In this document: in pieces, positions 1 through 7,780 of the stretch
How positions within the stretch are numbered: the stretch's first letter is position 1
Layout of the letters: every line of letters begins with the position of its first letter
Assembly (NCBI GenBank): GCA_017527865.1
Contig: JAFXPN010000017.1
Coordinates: 1-42,857, forward strand
Origin: Clostridiales bacterium
Lineage (GTDB): Bacteria > Bacillota > Clostridia > Saccharofermentanales > Saccharofermentanaceae
Direction of reading: 5' to 3'
Length of the DNA stretch: 42,857 nucleotides
The notes under the pieces: generated by a model
The model's database searches: none
Seen by the model: the letters and a program-made list of their open reading frames with translations, nothing else
What the model was told of the DNA's origin: nothing
Translations under genes and position numbers: made by a program

Positions 1-24
1 AACAATAATCAGGAGGAAACTACA

Positions 25-210
25 ATGGAAGATTCTAAGAAGCTGAACCTGGAAGAAATGGAAGAGGTTGCCGGCGGTAAGGCAAGAAGGATCATCGAAG
101 AGACTATCAGTGAAGCAATTACGACGGACAAGCTTCCGGTCATGGGACTTCAGGAAGAGACACGTAACTTGGATGACAAGAAATCGGAAATCTCCGGGTG
201 CATCTTTTAA
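25..210 (+). CDS. Double-glycine leader peptide (putative secreted peptide precursor)
   Basis: A 61-residue ORF whose first 18 residues form a bacteriocin-type leader: MEDSKK, then the hydrophobic/acidic pattern LNLEEMEEVAGG ending in Gly-Gly. In known families this motif is cut by a C39-peptidase ABC transporter, releasing the rest. The predicted product after GG is charged (KARRIIEETISEAIT...), has one Cys and ends GCIF, so it does not look like a classical lanthipeptide. An AGGAGG site at 11-16 sits 8 bases before the ATG, which fixes the start. A strong terminator follows. No transporter, modification enzyme or immunity gene is visible; any partners would lie left of the window. A second ORF with a matching leader lies near 32 kb. 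The leader is seen directly; function as bacteriocin or signal peptide is inference. Confidence 0.7.
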   Translation: MEDSKKLNLEEMEEVAGGKARRIIEETISEAITTDKLPVMGLQEETRNLDDKKSEISGCIF

Positions 211-248
211 CCTGATAGAAACTCTCTTTAAATAAAGACCAATAAAGG

Positions 249-282
249 CTGTGTTGCTTCGATATGAGGTAACACAGTTTTT
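249..282 (+). terminator. Rho-independent terminator after the leader-peptide gene
   Basis: CTGTGTTGCTTC (249-260) pairs with TGAGGTAACACAG (265-277), using two G-U pairs, across a GATA loop, and is followed by TTTTT. It lies about 40 bases after the stop codon of the peptide gene. Confidence 0.8.
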
Positions 283-286
283 GTTT

Positions 287-318
287 CCGACAAAACTTGT
301 CGATAATTGTCGGTTTTT
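287..318 (+). terminator. Second hairpin with T-run (tandem terminator or operator)
   Basis: CCGACAA (287-293) pairs with TTGTCGG (307-313) and TTTTT follows. An alternative inner pairing CGACAA/TTGTCG (288-293 with 297-302) is mutually exclusive with it. It may back up the terminator just upstream, or the three TTGTCG half-sites may bind a regulator of the nuclease gene at 395. Confidence 0.5.
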
Positions 319-394
319 CGTAGGTGTTTCTCAAATAAGCGGAATCTATACTCCTTTCAGATAGTTTATAACAACTTAAAAAGGAGCATAGATC

Positions 395-1255
395 ATGGCG
401 AAAGGTAAATTACTTCGAGACACTTTGAACATAGCGGATGTCATAAAGAAAGAGTCCGCCGGATGGACTCTGCTCAACAATAAGCTCATGCGATTGTTTT
501 TCGATGATAATAAGGAAGCGGCGCAGCTGATGCTTAATGTGATCCTCGGAAGAACAGATCTTATAGTTAAGAGTTCGCGAACGGAACAGTATATTGAGGG
601 CATGAGATGGAGGAGCGTGGCGCTCGACATTCTTGCAGTAGACGAAAAGGATAACAAATACGACATCGAGATACAGCGCGATATCAAGAAAGCGACTCCC
701 AAGCGCGCAAGACATTATTCAGCCATGATGGATTCGCATATGCTCCTGCCTGATCAGGATACAAGGGACATGAGAGATTCGTATGTTATCTTTATAACAG
801 AGACAGATAAATTCAAACATAATAAGCCGCTTTACAGGATTGAAAGAATGAATCTAGATACGAACAGGAGATTTAATGACGGATCTCATATTATCTATGT
901 AAACGGTGCGTGTCAGGACAGTGACACCGAGCTTGGCAGGCTGATGCATGATCTGCAGTGCGCTGATCCTGATCAGATGCATTATGATATACTTGCTAGT
1001 AAGATGAGATACTATAAGAATACAGAAGAGGGGGATAAAAAGATGAGAGATTTAATAGATGAGATTATCGATGAAATAAGAGAGGAAACCAGAGAAGAAG
1101 CTAGAGCGGAAGCTCTGGCGGAGGGCGCCGAGCAGAAGCAGATCGAGGTTGCGATAAAGATGATCGCCCGGGGAGATTCGATCAACGATGTCGCGGATAT
1201 CACCGGTCTGTCTGTCGAGAAAGTCACTGAACTTGCCGGAGCTAAGGCGAGCTGA
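395..1255 (+). CDS. PD-(D/E)XK nuclease family transposase (Rpn-like)
   Basis: 286 residues matching the PDDEXK_2/Rpn family of recombination-promoting nucleases and relatives. The nuclease core is visible in VALDILAVDEKDNKYDIEIQ at about residues 70-95: Asp in the LDILA strand, then the E-x-Q of IEIQRD, followed by KRARHYSAMMDS, a typical helix. The C-terminal third carries an acidic/basic stretch rich in EEARAEALAEG and ends with a short helix-turn-helix-like segment (IARGDSINDVADITGLSVEKVTEL), the usual tail of clostridial members. AGGAG precedes the ATG by 10 bases. The length is normal and the frame intact. These genes are often multicopy and move without terminal repeats; I see no flanking inverted repeats. 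DNA cleavage is inferred from family. Confidence 0.85.
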   Translation: MAKGKLLRDTLNIADVIKKESAGWTLLNNKLMRLFFDDNKEAAQLMLNVILGRTDLIVKSSRTEQYIEGMRWRSVALDILAVDEKDNKYDIEIQRDIKKATPKRARHYSAMMDSHMLLPDQDTRDMRDSYVIFITETDKFKHNKPLYRIERMNLDTNRRFNDGSHIIYVNGACQDSDTELGRLMHDLQCADPDQMHYDILASKMRYYKNTEEGDKKMRDLIDEIIDEIREETREEARAEALAEGAEQKQIEVAIKMIARGDSINDVADITGLSVEKVTELAGAKAS

Positions 1256-1267
1256 AGATCTGACGGA

Positions 1268-1284
1268 CCCCGGGAGCCGCGGGG
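1268..1284. terminator. Short GC-rich hairpin between convergent genes
   Basis: CCCCG (1268-1272) pairs with CGGGG (1280-1284) in the 39-bp gap between the convergent nuclease and VanX-like genes. There is no T-run on either side, so it is at best a weak bidirectional terminator. Confidence 0.3.
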
Positions 1285-1294
1285 ATAACGGAGA

Positions 1295-1915
1295 TTACTG
1301 ATTCCTCACAGGGAAGTTAAAGTAAGTGTCCGGGAACGGCTCATTCTCTAATGTATAGTGCCACCATTCCTCTTTCAATGGTAAGAAGCCGCTGCCTGTC
1401 ATGACAGACCTCAGCAGTACCCTGTTCGACAGCTGTTCGGGAGTCAGATCCGTATAATCCGAATGACTGATGTCACCGAAGAAGTCGAAGGGGCCGCCCA
1501 TATCAAGTTCCATGCCACGTGATATATCAAACAATGTAAGATCCACTGTGCTTCCCCTGCTGTGGCCGGAATGCTCGGCGATGAAGCCCAGCGGGAAGAG
1601 CTGATCTTTATCAAGGTCCGGATAGAAAAACTCCTTCATCTTTGTATCATCGATATCAGCTGCCCAGCGCACAAAGTGGTCCACAGCCTGCTGCGGACGG
1701 TAGGCATCGAATATCTTAAGCCTGAATCCCTTTGACACAGCTTCATCGGAAGCTTTCTTAAGAGCAGCGGCAGCTTCACGTGTAAGAAGGGCCGTCGGCT
1801 CCTCATAGCCGTCTATCCTTGATCCTATGAAGTTATATGTCGAGTAATACCTGATGTCGAGAAGGACATCGGGTACGGCTTCCGGTATCACGACGAAGTT
1901 TGAACGATCAGCCAT
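1295..1915 (-). CDS. VanX-like D-Ala-D-Ala dipeptidase (peptidase M15D)
   Basis: About 206 residues with all hallmarks of zinc D,D-dipeptidases: DAYRP (Arg73, transition-state Arg), SGHSRGSTVDLTL with zinc ligands His118 and Asp125, and EWWH with catalytic Glu183 and zinc ligand His186. No signal peptide, so it should act in the cytoplasm, hydrolysing D-Ala-D-Ala or a related dipeptide. There is no vanH/vanA neighbour, so this is probably dipeptide recycling or turnover and not a resistance cassette. It is the last gene of a six-gene run. The ATG at 1915 comes one base after the DUF819 stop; a GTG at 1924 overlapping that gene is the alternative start, adding three residues. Either way translation looks coupled. 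Confidence 0.9.
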   Translation of the reverse strand: MADRSNFVVIPEAVPDVLLDIRYYSTYNFIGSRIDGYEEPTALLTREAAAALKKASDEAVSKGFRLKIFDAYRPQQAVDHFVRWAADIDDTKMKEFFYPDLDKDQLFPLGFIAEHSGHSRGSTVDLTLFDISRGMELDMGGPFDFFGDISHSDYTDLTPEQLSNRVLLRSVMTGSGFLPLKEEWWHYTLENEPFPDTYFNFPVRNQ

Positions 1916-1916
1916 A

Positions 1917-3134
1917 TCATGCACCCAGCAGGGATCCGACGATTATGCCGATCCATGTTCCTATCACGTATCCCAGAGTGCCGACCAGCATGCACGGGGC
2001 GACAAGCTTATTCCAGCCCTGCGATATGGCCATTCCCGCCGCCGTCGTGGGACCTCCGATATTGGCATTAGAAGCGAGGATGATGTCCTCAAGGTCGAAC
2101 CGAAGCAGTTTCCCGAAGACGAAGCAGAACAACATGTTGCACAGCACCATGATCATGCAGAACACAAGAAGGACGGGCGCATTCCTGATTATCATGATGA
2201 TGGACGCGGGCACGCCTATGACGAAGAAGAACTGATAGATAAGCCAAGTTCCGACTTCCTTCGCTCCGTGTATCTGCTTCGCCTTCCCCTCAAAGAATGT
2301 GGCGAATATCATCGAGAAATTGGTGATCCACACATACTGGCTTCCGAAGAACGTATTCAGCATCTTAAGGAAGGCATTGCCTGTCGGGATGATACCGGTC
2401 AGAAACCCGCTTAAGAGTTTTGACAAGAATACCACCACGCCTGCGTACGCGAACGCCGCCGCTATGTCTTTAAGAGAGATGTCGGAGCGCGCCCAGTATT
2501 TCGCCGCGAGGGTCTCGGTCTCATCCTTATCTGCCGATCCGTTCTTCAGCACCTCGTCGATATGCGGATGCTTATATACTTTGCGGAAGAAGGCGCTTGA
2601 TGCGATCCCGAGAAGGACCAGGAAATACACTGCCATGTTGAGATTATCGGCAACGGTCGTGGCCGATATGATCCCGCCGTCCACATTGAAGGCCGCGGAA
2701 ACTGCGGAGAAATTGACGCCGCCTCCGATGTAGGAGCCGGTCATCATGGCGGCAACACCCGGAACCTCATCGATGAAGTTCCCAAGGAGCACGGTTCCGA
2801 GAAGAGCCCCCGCGACCGTCCCTGCAGAGCCTATCAGGAAGATGATGAGAAGTCTCCCCGTCTCTTTCCATATCCTTAAGATATTGGCGTTAAGCAGCAG
2901 GAGCGGGATCGCGAGCGGCACCATATATCCCCACACGACATCGTCGAATACGGGAGCGCTTGCGGGAATGATGCACAGGTTGGTAAGCACCACAGCGATC
3001 AGCAGCGCTATGACCGCGCCCGATATCTTCGCCGCCCACTTATACTTCTGTTCAAGATATATGGATATGAAGGTGGAAAGGAACATCACCGCCAGCAAAG
3101 CCATATGGTTATCGGCTGCGATAAGTGTTGTCAT
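1917..3134 (-). CDS. DUF819 family membrane protein
   Basis: About 405 residues, strongly hydrophobic, with some ten predicted membrane helices and a cytoplasmic loop near residues 190-220 (DEVLKNGSADKDETET). The sequence MMTGSYIGGGVNFSAVSAAF and the C-terminal SNANIGGPTTAAGMA form the paired Gly-rich motifs typical of the DUF819 (YjcL-like) family, which resembles transporters of the CPA/AT type; the substrate is unknown. The frame is open 50 codons further upstream, but that stretch overlaps the PAP2 gene. The ATG at 3134, one base after the PAP2 stop and behind GGAAG, begins a natural N-terminus (MTTLIAADNHMALLAV). Neighbours suggest an envelope or peptide-recycling role, which is inference only. 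Confidence 0.85.
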   Translation of the reverse strand: MTTLIAADNHMALLAVMFLSTFISIYLEQKYKWAAKISGAVIALLIAVVLTNLCIIPASAPVFDDVVWGYMVPLAIPLLLLNANILRIWKETGRLLIIFLIGSAGTVAGALLGTVLLGNFIDEVPGVAAMMTGSYIGGGVNFSAVSAAFNVDGGIISATTVADNLNMAVYFLVLLGIASSAFFRKVYKHPHIDEVLKNGSADKDETETLAAKYWARSDISLKDIAAAFAYAGVVVFLSKLLSGFLTGIIPTGNAFLKMLNTFFGSQYVWITNFSMIFATFFEGKAKQIHGAKEVGTWLIYQFFFVIGVPASIIMIIRNAPVLLVFCMIMVLCNMLFCFVFGKLLRFDLEDIILASNANIGGPTTAAGMAISQGWNKLVAPCMLVGTLGYVIGTWIGIIVGSLLGA

Positions 3135-3135
3135 G

Positions 3136-3732
3136 TCATACTTCCGTATCGGCAGCGCGCTTTGAGGCTCCCCTATTCTCCCAAAGGGCGCGGACTTTCC
3201 GCTCGCTGAAGTAACCCGCAAGAGCTGAGAGCAGTCCGATGGCCATGCCTCCGAGTACATCGGTGGGATAATGAACACCGACATAGAGACGTGACAGAGC
3301 GATCAGCACCGCATATATGAGCGTTACTACCGTAAGTCTTCTGAACGTCTTATTGTCCGAGAAGCCCTTAAGGCCGAAGATCACGATGAACAGCATCGCG
3401 CCCGCGACAGCAAAGGCCGCTCCGGTATGCCCCGAAGGGAACGAATTATCAAGCTGTTTTTTTCCGATATAGACGAGTTCCTCAATTACATCGTAAGGTC
3501 TCTCTCGGGCAGCGATAGGTTTGACCAACAAGTTGACTATTATGGCTTCGATCGCAAGCGAGAATCCCATTATATGTCCGGGGATCCGCGTCTTGCGGAT
3601 AATGATGAGCGCAAGTATAAGGGTGATCCACAGGGCTCCGTAATCCGCGCTGCGCGTGATAACCACCATAAACGGCGTCAGTATGTCGTTGCGGATGAAT
3701 TCCTGTATGAAAAGCAGAATATCGCCGTCCAT
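3136..3732 (-). CDS. PAP2-family membrane phosphatase
   Basis: 198 residues with the three catalytic signatures of PAP2 phosphatases: KPIAARERP (motif 1, Lys-x6-Arg-Pro), SFPSGHT (motif 2, catalytic His) and SRLYVGVHYPTDVLGG (motif 3, nucleophilic His). Five to six membrane helices surround them. Such enzymes remove phosphate from lipid phosphates, for example undecaprenyl pyrophosphate or phosphatidate; which one cannot be told here. The site AAGGAG lies 6 bases before the ATG. The gene is 9 bases downstream of the DUF4214 lipoprotein and almost touches the DUF819 gene, so all three are likely co-transcribed. Confidence 0.9.
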   Translation of the reverse strand: MDGDILLFIQEFIRNDILTPFMVVITRSADYGALWITLILALIIIRKTRIPGHIMGFSLAIEAIIVNLLVKPIAARERPYDVIEELVYIGKKQLDNSFPSGHTGAAFAVAGAMLFIVIFGLKGFSDNKTFRRLTVVTLIYAVLIALSRLYVGVHYPTDVLGGMAIGLLSALAGYFSERKVRALWENRGASKRAADTEV

Positions 3733-3741
3733 GAAAACTCC

Positions 3742-4926
3742 TTATTCGACCGCGAGATTCTCGAGACTGTATTCGATCATGACGATCATGCCGAGGCTTA
3801 CGGTCGTATCGGTATCATTGACTCTGAATACCTCGGTGCCGTCTTCGACAACATCATCATAATGCGAGACCTCGTCCGCGCCGATCATAAGGCTCATCGA
3901 GCCGCCGGACAGTGTCAGCTGATATACACCGGTTCCGTAAACGAAGCTTCCGTCGTCATCGCTGATGAGTTCGAGACCTGCCAGAGCGCACATCGAATCG
4001 AGATCAAAGATGCTGTCGCCCTCATCTGCAACCGTAATAAACTGATAAGCTCTTCTGTGTATCGTAACCGTACGGTCGCCCACCGTATAATTGAACGAAC
4101 TTGTCGGAATTCCGTCGTTCATGTCAGGCGCCCTTCCCGCTTCATGTCCGGATCCGAGATTGATGCCGATGGATGAACAGAATATATCGAATTCACCGCC
4201 CGGAACGTCCATGATGCCGTTCACGAGATCCACGCGGGACATGCCGTTCCACAAGAGGTTCACGTTATACCATAAGCCGTCTTCATCGGCATTGCGGTTC
4301 AGCACCGCAAGATAGAAAGCCTGGACGAATGCGATCTCGTCAATGCCCCTCTGCTCAAGCTCATCGCTCTGAACGATGATGTTGACGGCCTCCATGCCGC
4401 TGCGGCTTCCGCTCCTCAATCTGCGGACATTGTCCGTCATCTCGTCAAGAGTCGGATAGCGGCCGAGGAAATAGACATAAAGGCGGTCAACGAAAGCCGC
4501 TATGCCTTGATTCTCTTCCGCATCACAGACGGGGTCGCCCGTAATGATATTAAAAGTCAGGGAACAGCTTCCGACTGTCGATACGCCGTTGCCGGTTATC
4601 GTAACAGTCGCGGTCCCGAGATTGACGTTGTTCTCATATGAAAGCGTGTATTCCTCGCCCTCTTCAAGGACCTTGCCGTCACACGTTACGGTCACGGACG
4701 GCTCGACCGGATCTCCCGAGTATATCTGATCGGGGATCGGATCGACAGTCGCGGTCTCAAGATCATAGGAAGGTATCTCCGCCTCGATCTGAAGAACGGA
4801 TTCCGTCAGTTCAGCCGACTCTTCGGATTCGCCGTAATTAACATTCGTGCCGCATCCTGCAGACATCACAAGAACAGCCGAGAGACACAATGCCGTAAGT
4901 CTTCTTGTCGCAATACTTGTTCTCAC
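3742..4926 (-). CDS. Secreted lipoprotein with Ig-like and DUF4214 domains
   Basis: Starts at a GTG (4926) preceded by GAGG with 8-base spacing; the open frame extends further but runs into hisS. The 394-residue product opens with a lipoprotein signal (RRLTALCLSAVLVMSAGC, lipid-modified Cys25). Residues about 65-125 form an Ig-like surface domain (IPDQIYSGDPVEPSVTV ... TATVTITGNG), as found in clostridial wall proteins. Residues about 145-235 match DUF4214 (FVDRLYVYFLGRYP, LNRNADEDGLWYNVNLL), a helical domain common in surface proteins and glycosylation loci. The C-terminal 120 residues (VGDRTVTIHRRAYQFITV...) may be a degenerate copper-amine-oxidase-N-like domain; this is weak. It overlaps the end of hisS only in its untranslated leader and RBS, indicating tight coupling. 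Function unknown. Confidence 0.8.
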   Translation of the reverse strand: MRTSIATRRLTALCLSAVLVMSAGCGTNVNYGESEESAELTESVLQIEAEIPSYDLETATVDPIPDQIYSGDPVEPSVTVTCDGKVLEEGEEYTLSYENNVNLGTATVTITGNGVSTVGSCSLTFNIITGDPVCDAEENQGIAAFVDRLYVYFLGRYPTLDEMTDNVRRLRSGSRSGMEAVNIIVQSDELEQRGIDEIAFVQAFYLAVLNRNADEDGLWYNVNLLWNGMSRVDLVNGIMDVPGGEFDIFCSSIGINLGSGHEAGRAPDMNDGIPTSSFNYTVGDRTVTIHRRAYQFITVADEGDSIFDLDSMCALAGLELISDDDGSFVYGTGVYQLTLSGGSMSLMIGADEVSHYDDVVEDGTEVFRVNDTDTTVSLGMIVMIEYSLENLAVE

Positions 4927-4936
4927 TTTACCATCC

Positions 4937-6163
4937 TCACAGACCAAGCTTGATAATATTGTCGAAGCCCGCACTCTTCGCGCGGGAATAGAATTTATCC
5001 GCCTTCTTCGGGTTGGTTACGAGAAGGAGCGTTACATCCGACTCGGCCTCGTACTTCTCCGATTCACGTATCGCATCGAGTATGTCCTCCGCCTTGTAAA
5101 GGATCGCGGTGCGGGGCCTTGAACCCGCAAGCTCGATGCCGTTCTCCATCACGATCGAGAAGATGCGCTCGAATCCTATGGAGAAGCCGACCGCCGGGAT
5201 CTGCTCGCCGGTGAATCTTCCGATGAGTCCGTCGTATCTGCCGCCGCCCGCGACCGTTCCGCCGAACTTCTCGCTCGCGACTTCGAATACCGTGCCCGTA
5301 TAGTAGCCCTGGCCTCTTACGAGCGAAGGGTCGAATACGACCTCATAATCATCTGACAGTTTATTGGAAGTCTCTATGACAGTCCTCAGGTTCTCTATGG
5401 CTTCTGCAGCCTCATCCTTACAATAGACCGCCATGTCATCGAGCGTAATGTCTTTCTTGGCGATGAGCTTCGACAGCTCGCCGATCGCGCTTTCCGGCAG
5501 CCCCTTCTCCGTAAGTTCCGAAGCGACGCCGTCGGCGCCGATCTTATCGAGCTTGTCGAATGTCACGCATACGGTGTCAAGGGAATCTTCCGGGAAGCCC
5601 ATCGTCTTGAGGGCACCGCGAAGCACCTTTCTGTCATTTACCCTTACAAAGAACTTACCGATGCCGATCTTGCCCAGGGCCTTCGCCGTCACCGATATGA
5701 GCTCGATCTCACAGCACAGCGAGTCGGAACCCAGGATATCGATATCGCACTGAACGAATTCGCGAAGCCTTCCCCTCTGAGGACGCTCCGCGCGGTAGAC
5801 CTTGTCTATCTGTATGCACTTGAAAGGATTCGGCAGTTCATTGCGGTTGTTCGCATAGTATCTTGACAGCGGCAGTGTCAGATCGTATCTGAGGCCCAAG
5901 TCGCACAGTTCAGACTCGTCTACGGGATCCTTACTGAGCGCCGCATCGAGCTTCTCGCCTCTCTTAAGTATCTTGAAGATGAGATTGAGATTATCTCCTC
6001 CGTCACTCTTGTCGAGATTCTCCGCGCTCTCCACCGCAGGCGTGTAGATCCTTGTGAACCCGCAGCTTCTATACGTATCAAGTATCATGTTCATGAGCAG
6101 ATCGCGCTTATATGCTGCATCGGGCAGGTATTCCTGCATTCCCTTCTGGGGTTTGATATTCAT
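4937..6163 (-). CDS. hisS: Histidine-tRNA ligase
   Basis: 408 residues. Class II synthetase features: LGLRYDLTLPLSRYYANN, motif 2 in VYRAERPQRGRLREFVQCD, the HisA signature LVRGQGYYTGTVFE and motif 3 in GGGRYDGLIGRFTG ... AVGFSIGFERI. The motif 2 wording (REFVQCDIDI) resembles the eukaryote-like HisRS branch found in many Clostridia more than E. coli HisS. The C-terminal anticodon-binding domain is only about 60 residues and stops at DNIIKLGL, shorter than the usual 90 or so. The catalytic residues point to a true tRNA ligase, not HisZ, but that remains inference. AGAGG lies before the ATG; the gene follows the DtxR-like regulator by 20 bases. Confidence 0.9.
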   Translation of the reverse strand: MNIKPQKGMQEYLPDAAYKRDLLMNMILDTYRSCGFTRIYTPAVESAENLDKSDGGDNLNLIFKILKRGEKLDAALSKDPVDESELCDLGLRYDLTLPLSRYYANNRNELPNPFKCIQIDKVYRAERPQRGRLREFVQCDIDILGSDSLCCEIELISVTAKALGKIGIGKFFVRVNDRKVLRGALKTMGFPEDSLDTVCVTFDKLDKIGADGVASELTEKGLPESAIGELSKLIAKKDITLDDMAVYCKDEAAEAIENLRTVIETSNKLSDDYEVVFDPSLVRGQGYYTGTVFEVASEKFGGTVAGGGRYDGLIGRFTGEQIPAVGFSIGFERIFSIVMENGIELAGSRPRTAILYKAEDILDAIRESEKYEAESDVTLLLVTNPKKADKFYSRAKSAGFDNIIKLGL

Positions 6164-6183
6164 CCGCCGTTCCTCTTCAATCC

Positions 6184-6558
6184 TTAAATCTTGTCTTTGA
6201 TCTTCATAAGAGCTTCGTATGTCTGCTCACTCAGGATATGCTCGATGTGGCAGGCATCCTCAGCCGCCGTTTGATGCTCGACCCCGAGCATCTCAAACAG
6301 CTCCGTCAAAGTCTTATGTCTCTTATATACTTCCTGCGCTATACCGAGGCCTTCTTCTGTAAGGGTAATGAAGTTCGAACCGTCAACTTCGATATACCCC
6401 TTCTCCTTAAGGCTCTTAACGGCATTGCTAACAGAGGGCTTGGTTACGCCGAGCAGTTCGGCAATATCAACGGAACGGATATAGCCGTTCTTCTCTTTCA
6501 ACATAAGCATCGCTTCCAGGTAATCTTCCTTAGACTCTCCGAGAACTTCTCTGTCCAT
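6184..6558 (-). CDS. DtxR/MntR-family metal-dependent transcriptional regulator
   Basis: 124 residues from the ATG at 6558, which has AGGAGG five bases upstream; a start eight codons earlier has none. Residues 1-60 form a winged helix-turn-helix (SVDIAELLGVTKPSVSNAVKSLKEKGYIEV). Residues 65-124 form the metal-binding dimerisation domain with E-x2-C-x1-H-x2-EH ligands (AEDACHIEHILSEQTYEAL). There is no C-terminal SH3-like FeoA domain, as in MntR. Expected to bind Mn or Fe and repress metal uptake genes; none is adjacent. It leads the run that continues with hisS. A -10 TATAAT at 6597-6602 is its likely promoter. Confidence 0.88.
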   Translation of the reverse strand: MDREVLGESKEDYLEAMLMLKEKNGYIRSVDIAELLGVTKPSVSNAVKSLKEKGYIEVDGSNFITLTEEGLGIAQEVYKRHKTLTELFEMLGVEHQTAAEDACHIEHILSEQTYEALMKIKDKI

Positions 6559-6596
6559 GTCTGCCTCCTGTCCGTAAGTCAATTTATTATCCTTTG

Positions 6597-6602
6597 ATTA
6601 TA
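6597..6602 (-). promoter_or_regulatory. Likely -10 element of the dtxR-hisS run
   Basis: On the minus strand TATAAT, with TTGAAG 15 bases upstream as a weak -35. It lies about 40 bases before the regulator's ATG and after the end of the preceding glycosyltransferase gene, so it separates two transcription units. Confidence 0.5.
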
Positions 6603-6619
6603 ACATTAATTCATTTTCT

Positions 6620-7417
6620 TCAAATCTTATTGGATTTTTCCGAACTCCTGTATAAGTGTGCCAGAATCCCCGCTATAGGGGCCGGCCAGAACCTTCTGAA
6701 CATCTCATAATCCTCGGCGCTTCTTACAGATCCTTCTATCTGCTTTGTCGTCTCGGAGTTGACATGGATCCTGTGGAGCATAAGCGGTTCGGGTATATAT
6801 ACGAAGCTTCCTTCAAGCTTTGACAGCTGTTCCCATGCCGCCCAGTCGAGCGACACTTTATAACGGCCGTCAAAGATGCCTTCCGGGATCTTTGCCTTTA
6901 CGTAAGTTACGGACGGACAGCAGATCGGGGACCCCTTTGACAGGACTCTCCTCCTGGCTCCTCTCTTCTCCCATGCGCGTTCGTTGTTTAAAGGCTTGAG
7001 CAGGAAACGCTTGATCTTAAGCAGCTTGTTGTCAAAGACGCGTTCGCCGCTCCGAAGCTCCCCGTAATCTGAGAATAATATGATCGGATCCTTCGCCCGG
7101 TTCGCGTATTCGATAAACTTCTCCGCGTATGAAGGTTCATAGATGTCATCCTGATGAGCGATCGTGACAAGCGGCGTATCGGCCGCAGACAATGCAAAAT
7201 TCCAGTCGCCTGCTATCCCCTTCTGTTCGGGATTGACGTACAAAGAAAGACCGTACCTGCTGCAGATATCACTTATATGATCGTTGGGAGTCGACGTCGC
7301 GACCTTTATCTGTGCGCTAATGCTCTGCCCTTTAAGGGAACGCACGCATTCCTCAAGATAAGGGCTTTCCTTGTAAGCGCAGACCACGAAGGTGATATCG
7401 TTTGACGTATACGTTAT
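6620..7417 (-). CDS. Family 2 glycosyltransferase (apparent AUA start)
   Basis: About 265 residues. GT-A fold: ITFVVCAYKESPYLEECVRSL (first strand and nucleotide site), VTIAHQDDIYEPSYAEK (DxD-like metal site HQDD), then SLDWAAWEQLSKLEG. It transfers a sugar from a nucleotide donor, acceptor unknown. The frame stays open upstream, but those residues are the shadow of the DUF2304 gene. The natural start, behind GGAGG with normal spacing, is ATA at 7415-7417, overlapping the previous stop as ATAA. Elsewhere here coupled genes use ATGA. So either AUA is used, or a G-to-A change or sequencing error hit the start. A GTG at 7387 would cut off the first strand. It belongs to an operon with DUF2304 and the second glycosyltransferase. 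Confidence 0.82.
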   Translation of the reverse strand: MTYTSNDITFVVCAYKESPYLEECVRSLKGQSISAQIKVATSTPNDHISDICSRYGLSLYVNPEQKGIAGDWNFALSAADTPLVTIAHQDDIYEPSYAEKFIEYANRAKDPIILFSDYGELRSGERVFDNKLLKIKRFLLKPLNNERAWEKRGARRRVLSKGSPICCPSVTYVKAKIPEGIFDGRYKVSLDWAAWEQLSKLEGSFVYIPEPLMLHRIHVNSETTKQIEGSVRSAEDYEMFRRFWPAPIAGILAHLYRSSEKSNKI

Positions 7418-7767
7418 TCCTTGCCCTCCAGCTTTCTGATGCGTTCCTCGAGAAGAGCCTGTGACTGGGTAAGAGCCCTCAGGCGTTCGGCCTGCCCCGA
7501 CACGATGGAGGTAAGGGACATGATGAGCGTTATGACGAAGAACAGAGCGATGGCGAACAGACCGTTCATCGGGGATGCGATGCCGACCATGTTCGTAAGA
7601 CGGCTCAAAAGCCCCGGGAAGATGACGCACACCAGCATGACGCCGCCCGACAGGAACCACAGGAGCGAGAACTTTACCGACATCCTCTTCCTGTGGAAGA
7701 AGTAAGACATGAGGCCGAAGTAAAAGACCATAGCCACCAAAAGCGAAATCCTTAACGTTACAGACAT
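7414..7767 (-). CDS. DUF2304 membrane protein
   Basis: 117 residues: two or three membrane helices (residues about 5-25, 33-52, 70-95) and a C-terminal coiled segment (QAERLRALTQSQALLEERIRKLEGKE). Size, topology and the tail match DUF2304, a family that almost always sits next to dolichyl-phosphate-mannose-synthase-like glycosyltransferases and is thought to be their membrane partner. It lies between two family 2 glycosyltransferases here, as expected. AAGGAGG precedes the ATG. Its stop overlaps the next gene's start. Confidence 0.85.
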   Translation of the reverse strand: MSVTLRISLLVAMVFYFGLMSYFFHRKRMSVKFSLLWFLSGGVMLVCVIFPGLLSRLTNMVGIASPMNGLFAIALFFVITLIMSLTSIVSGQAERLRALTQSQALLEERIRKLEGKE

Positions 7768-7780
7768 CTGATCTTCCTCC

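Noticed and set aside
395..1255. Insertion sequence around the PD-(D/E)XK transposase-family gene
   Set aside because: No terminal inverted repeats or target duplication could be found on either side.
1295..3134. Vancomycin-resistance cassette suggested by the VanX-like gene
   Set aside because: No vanA/vanH-type ligase or dehydrogenase and no VanRS pair nearby; neighbours are PAP2 and DUF819.
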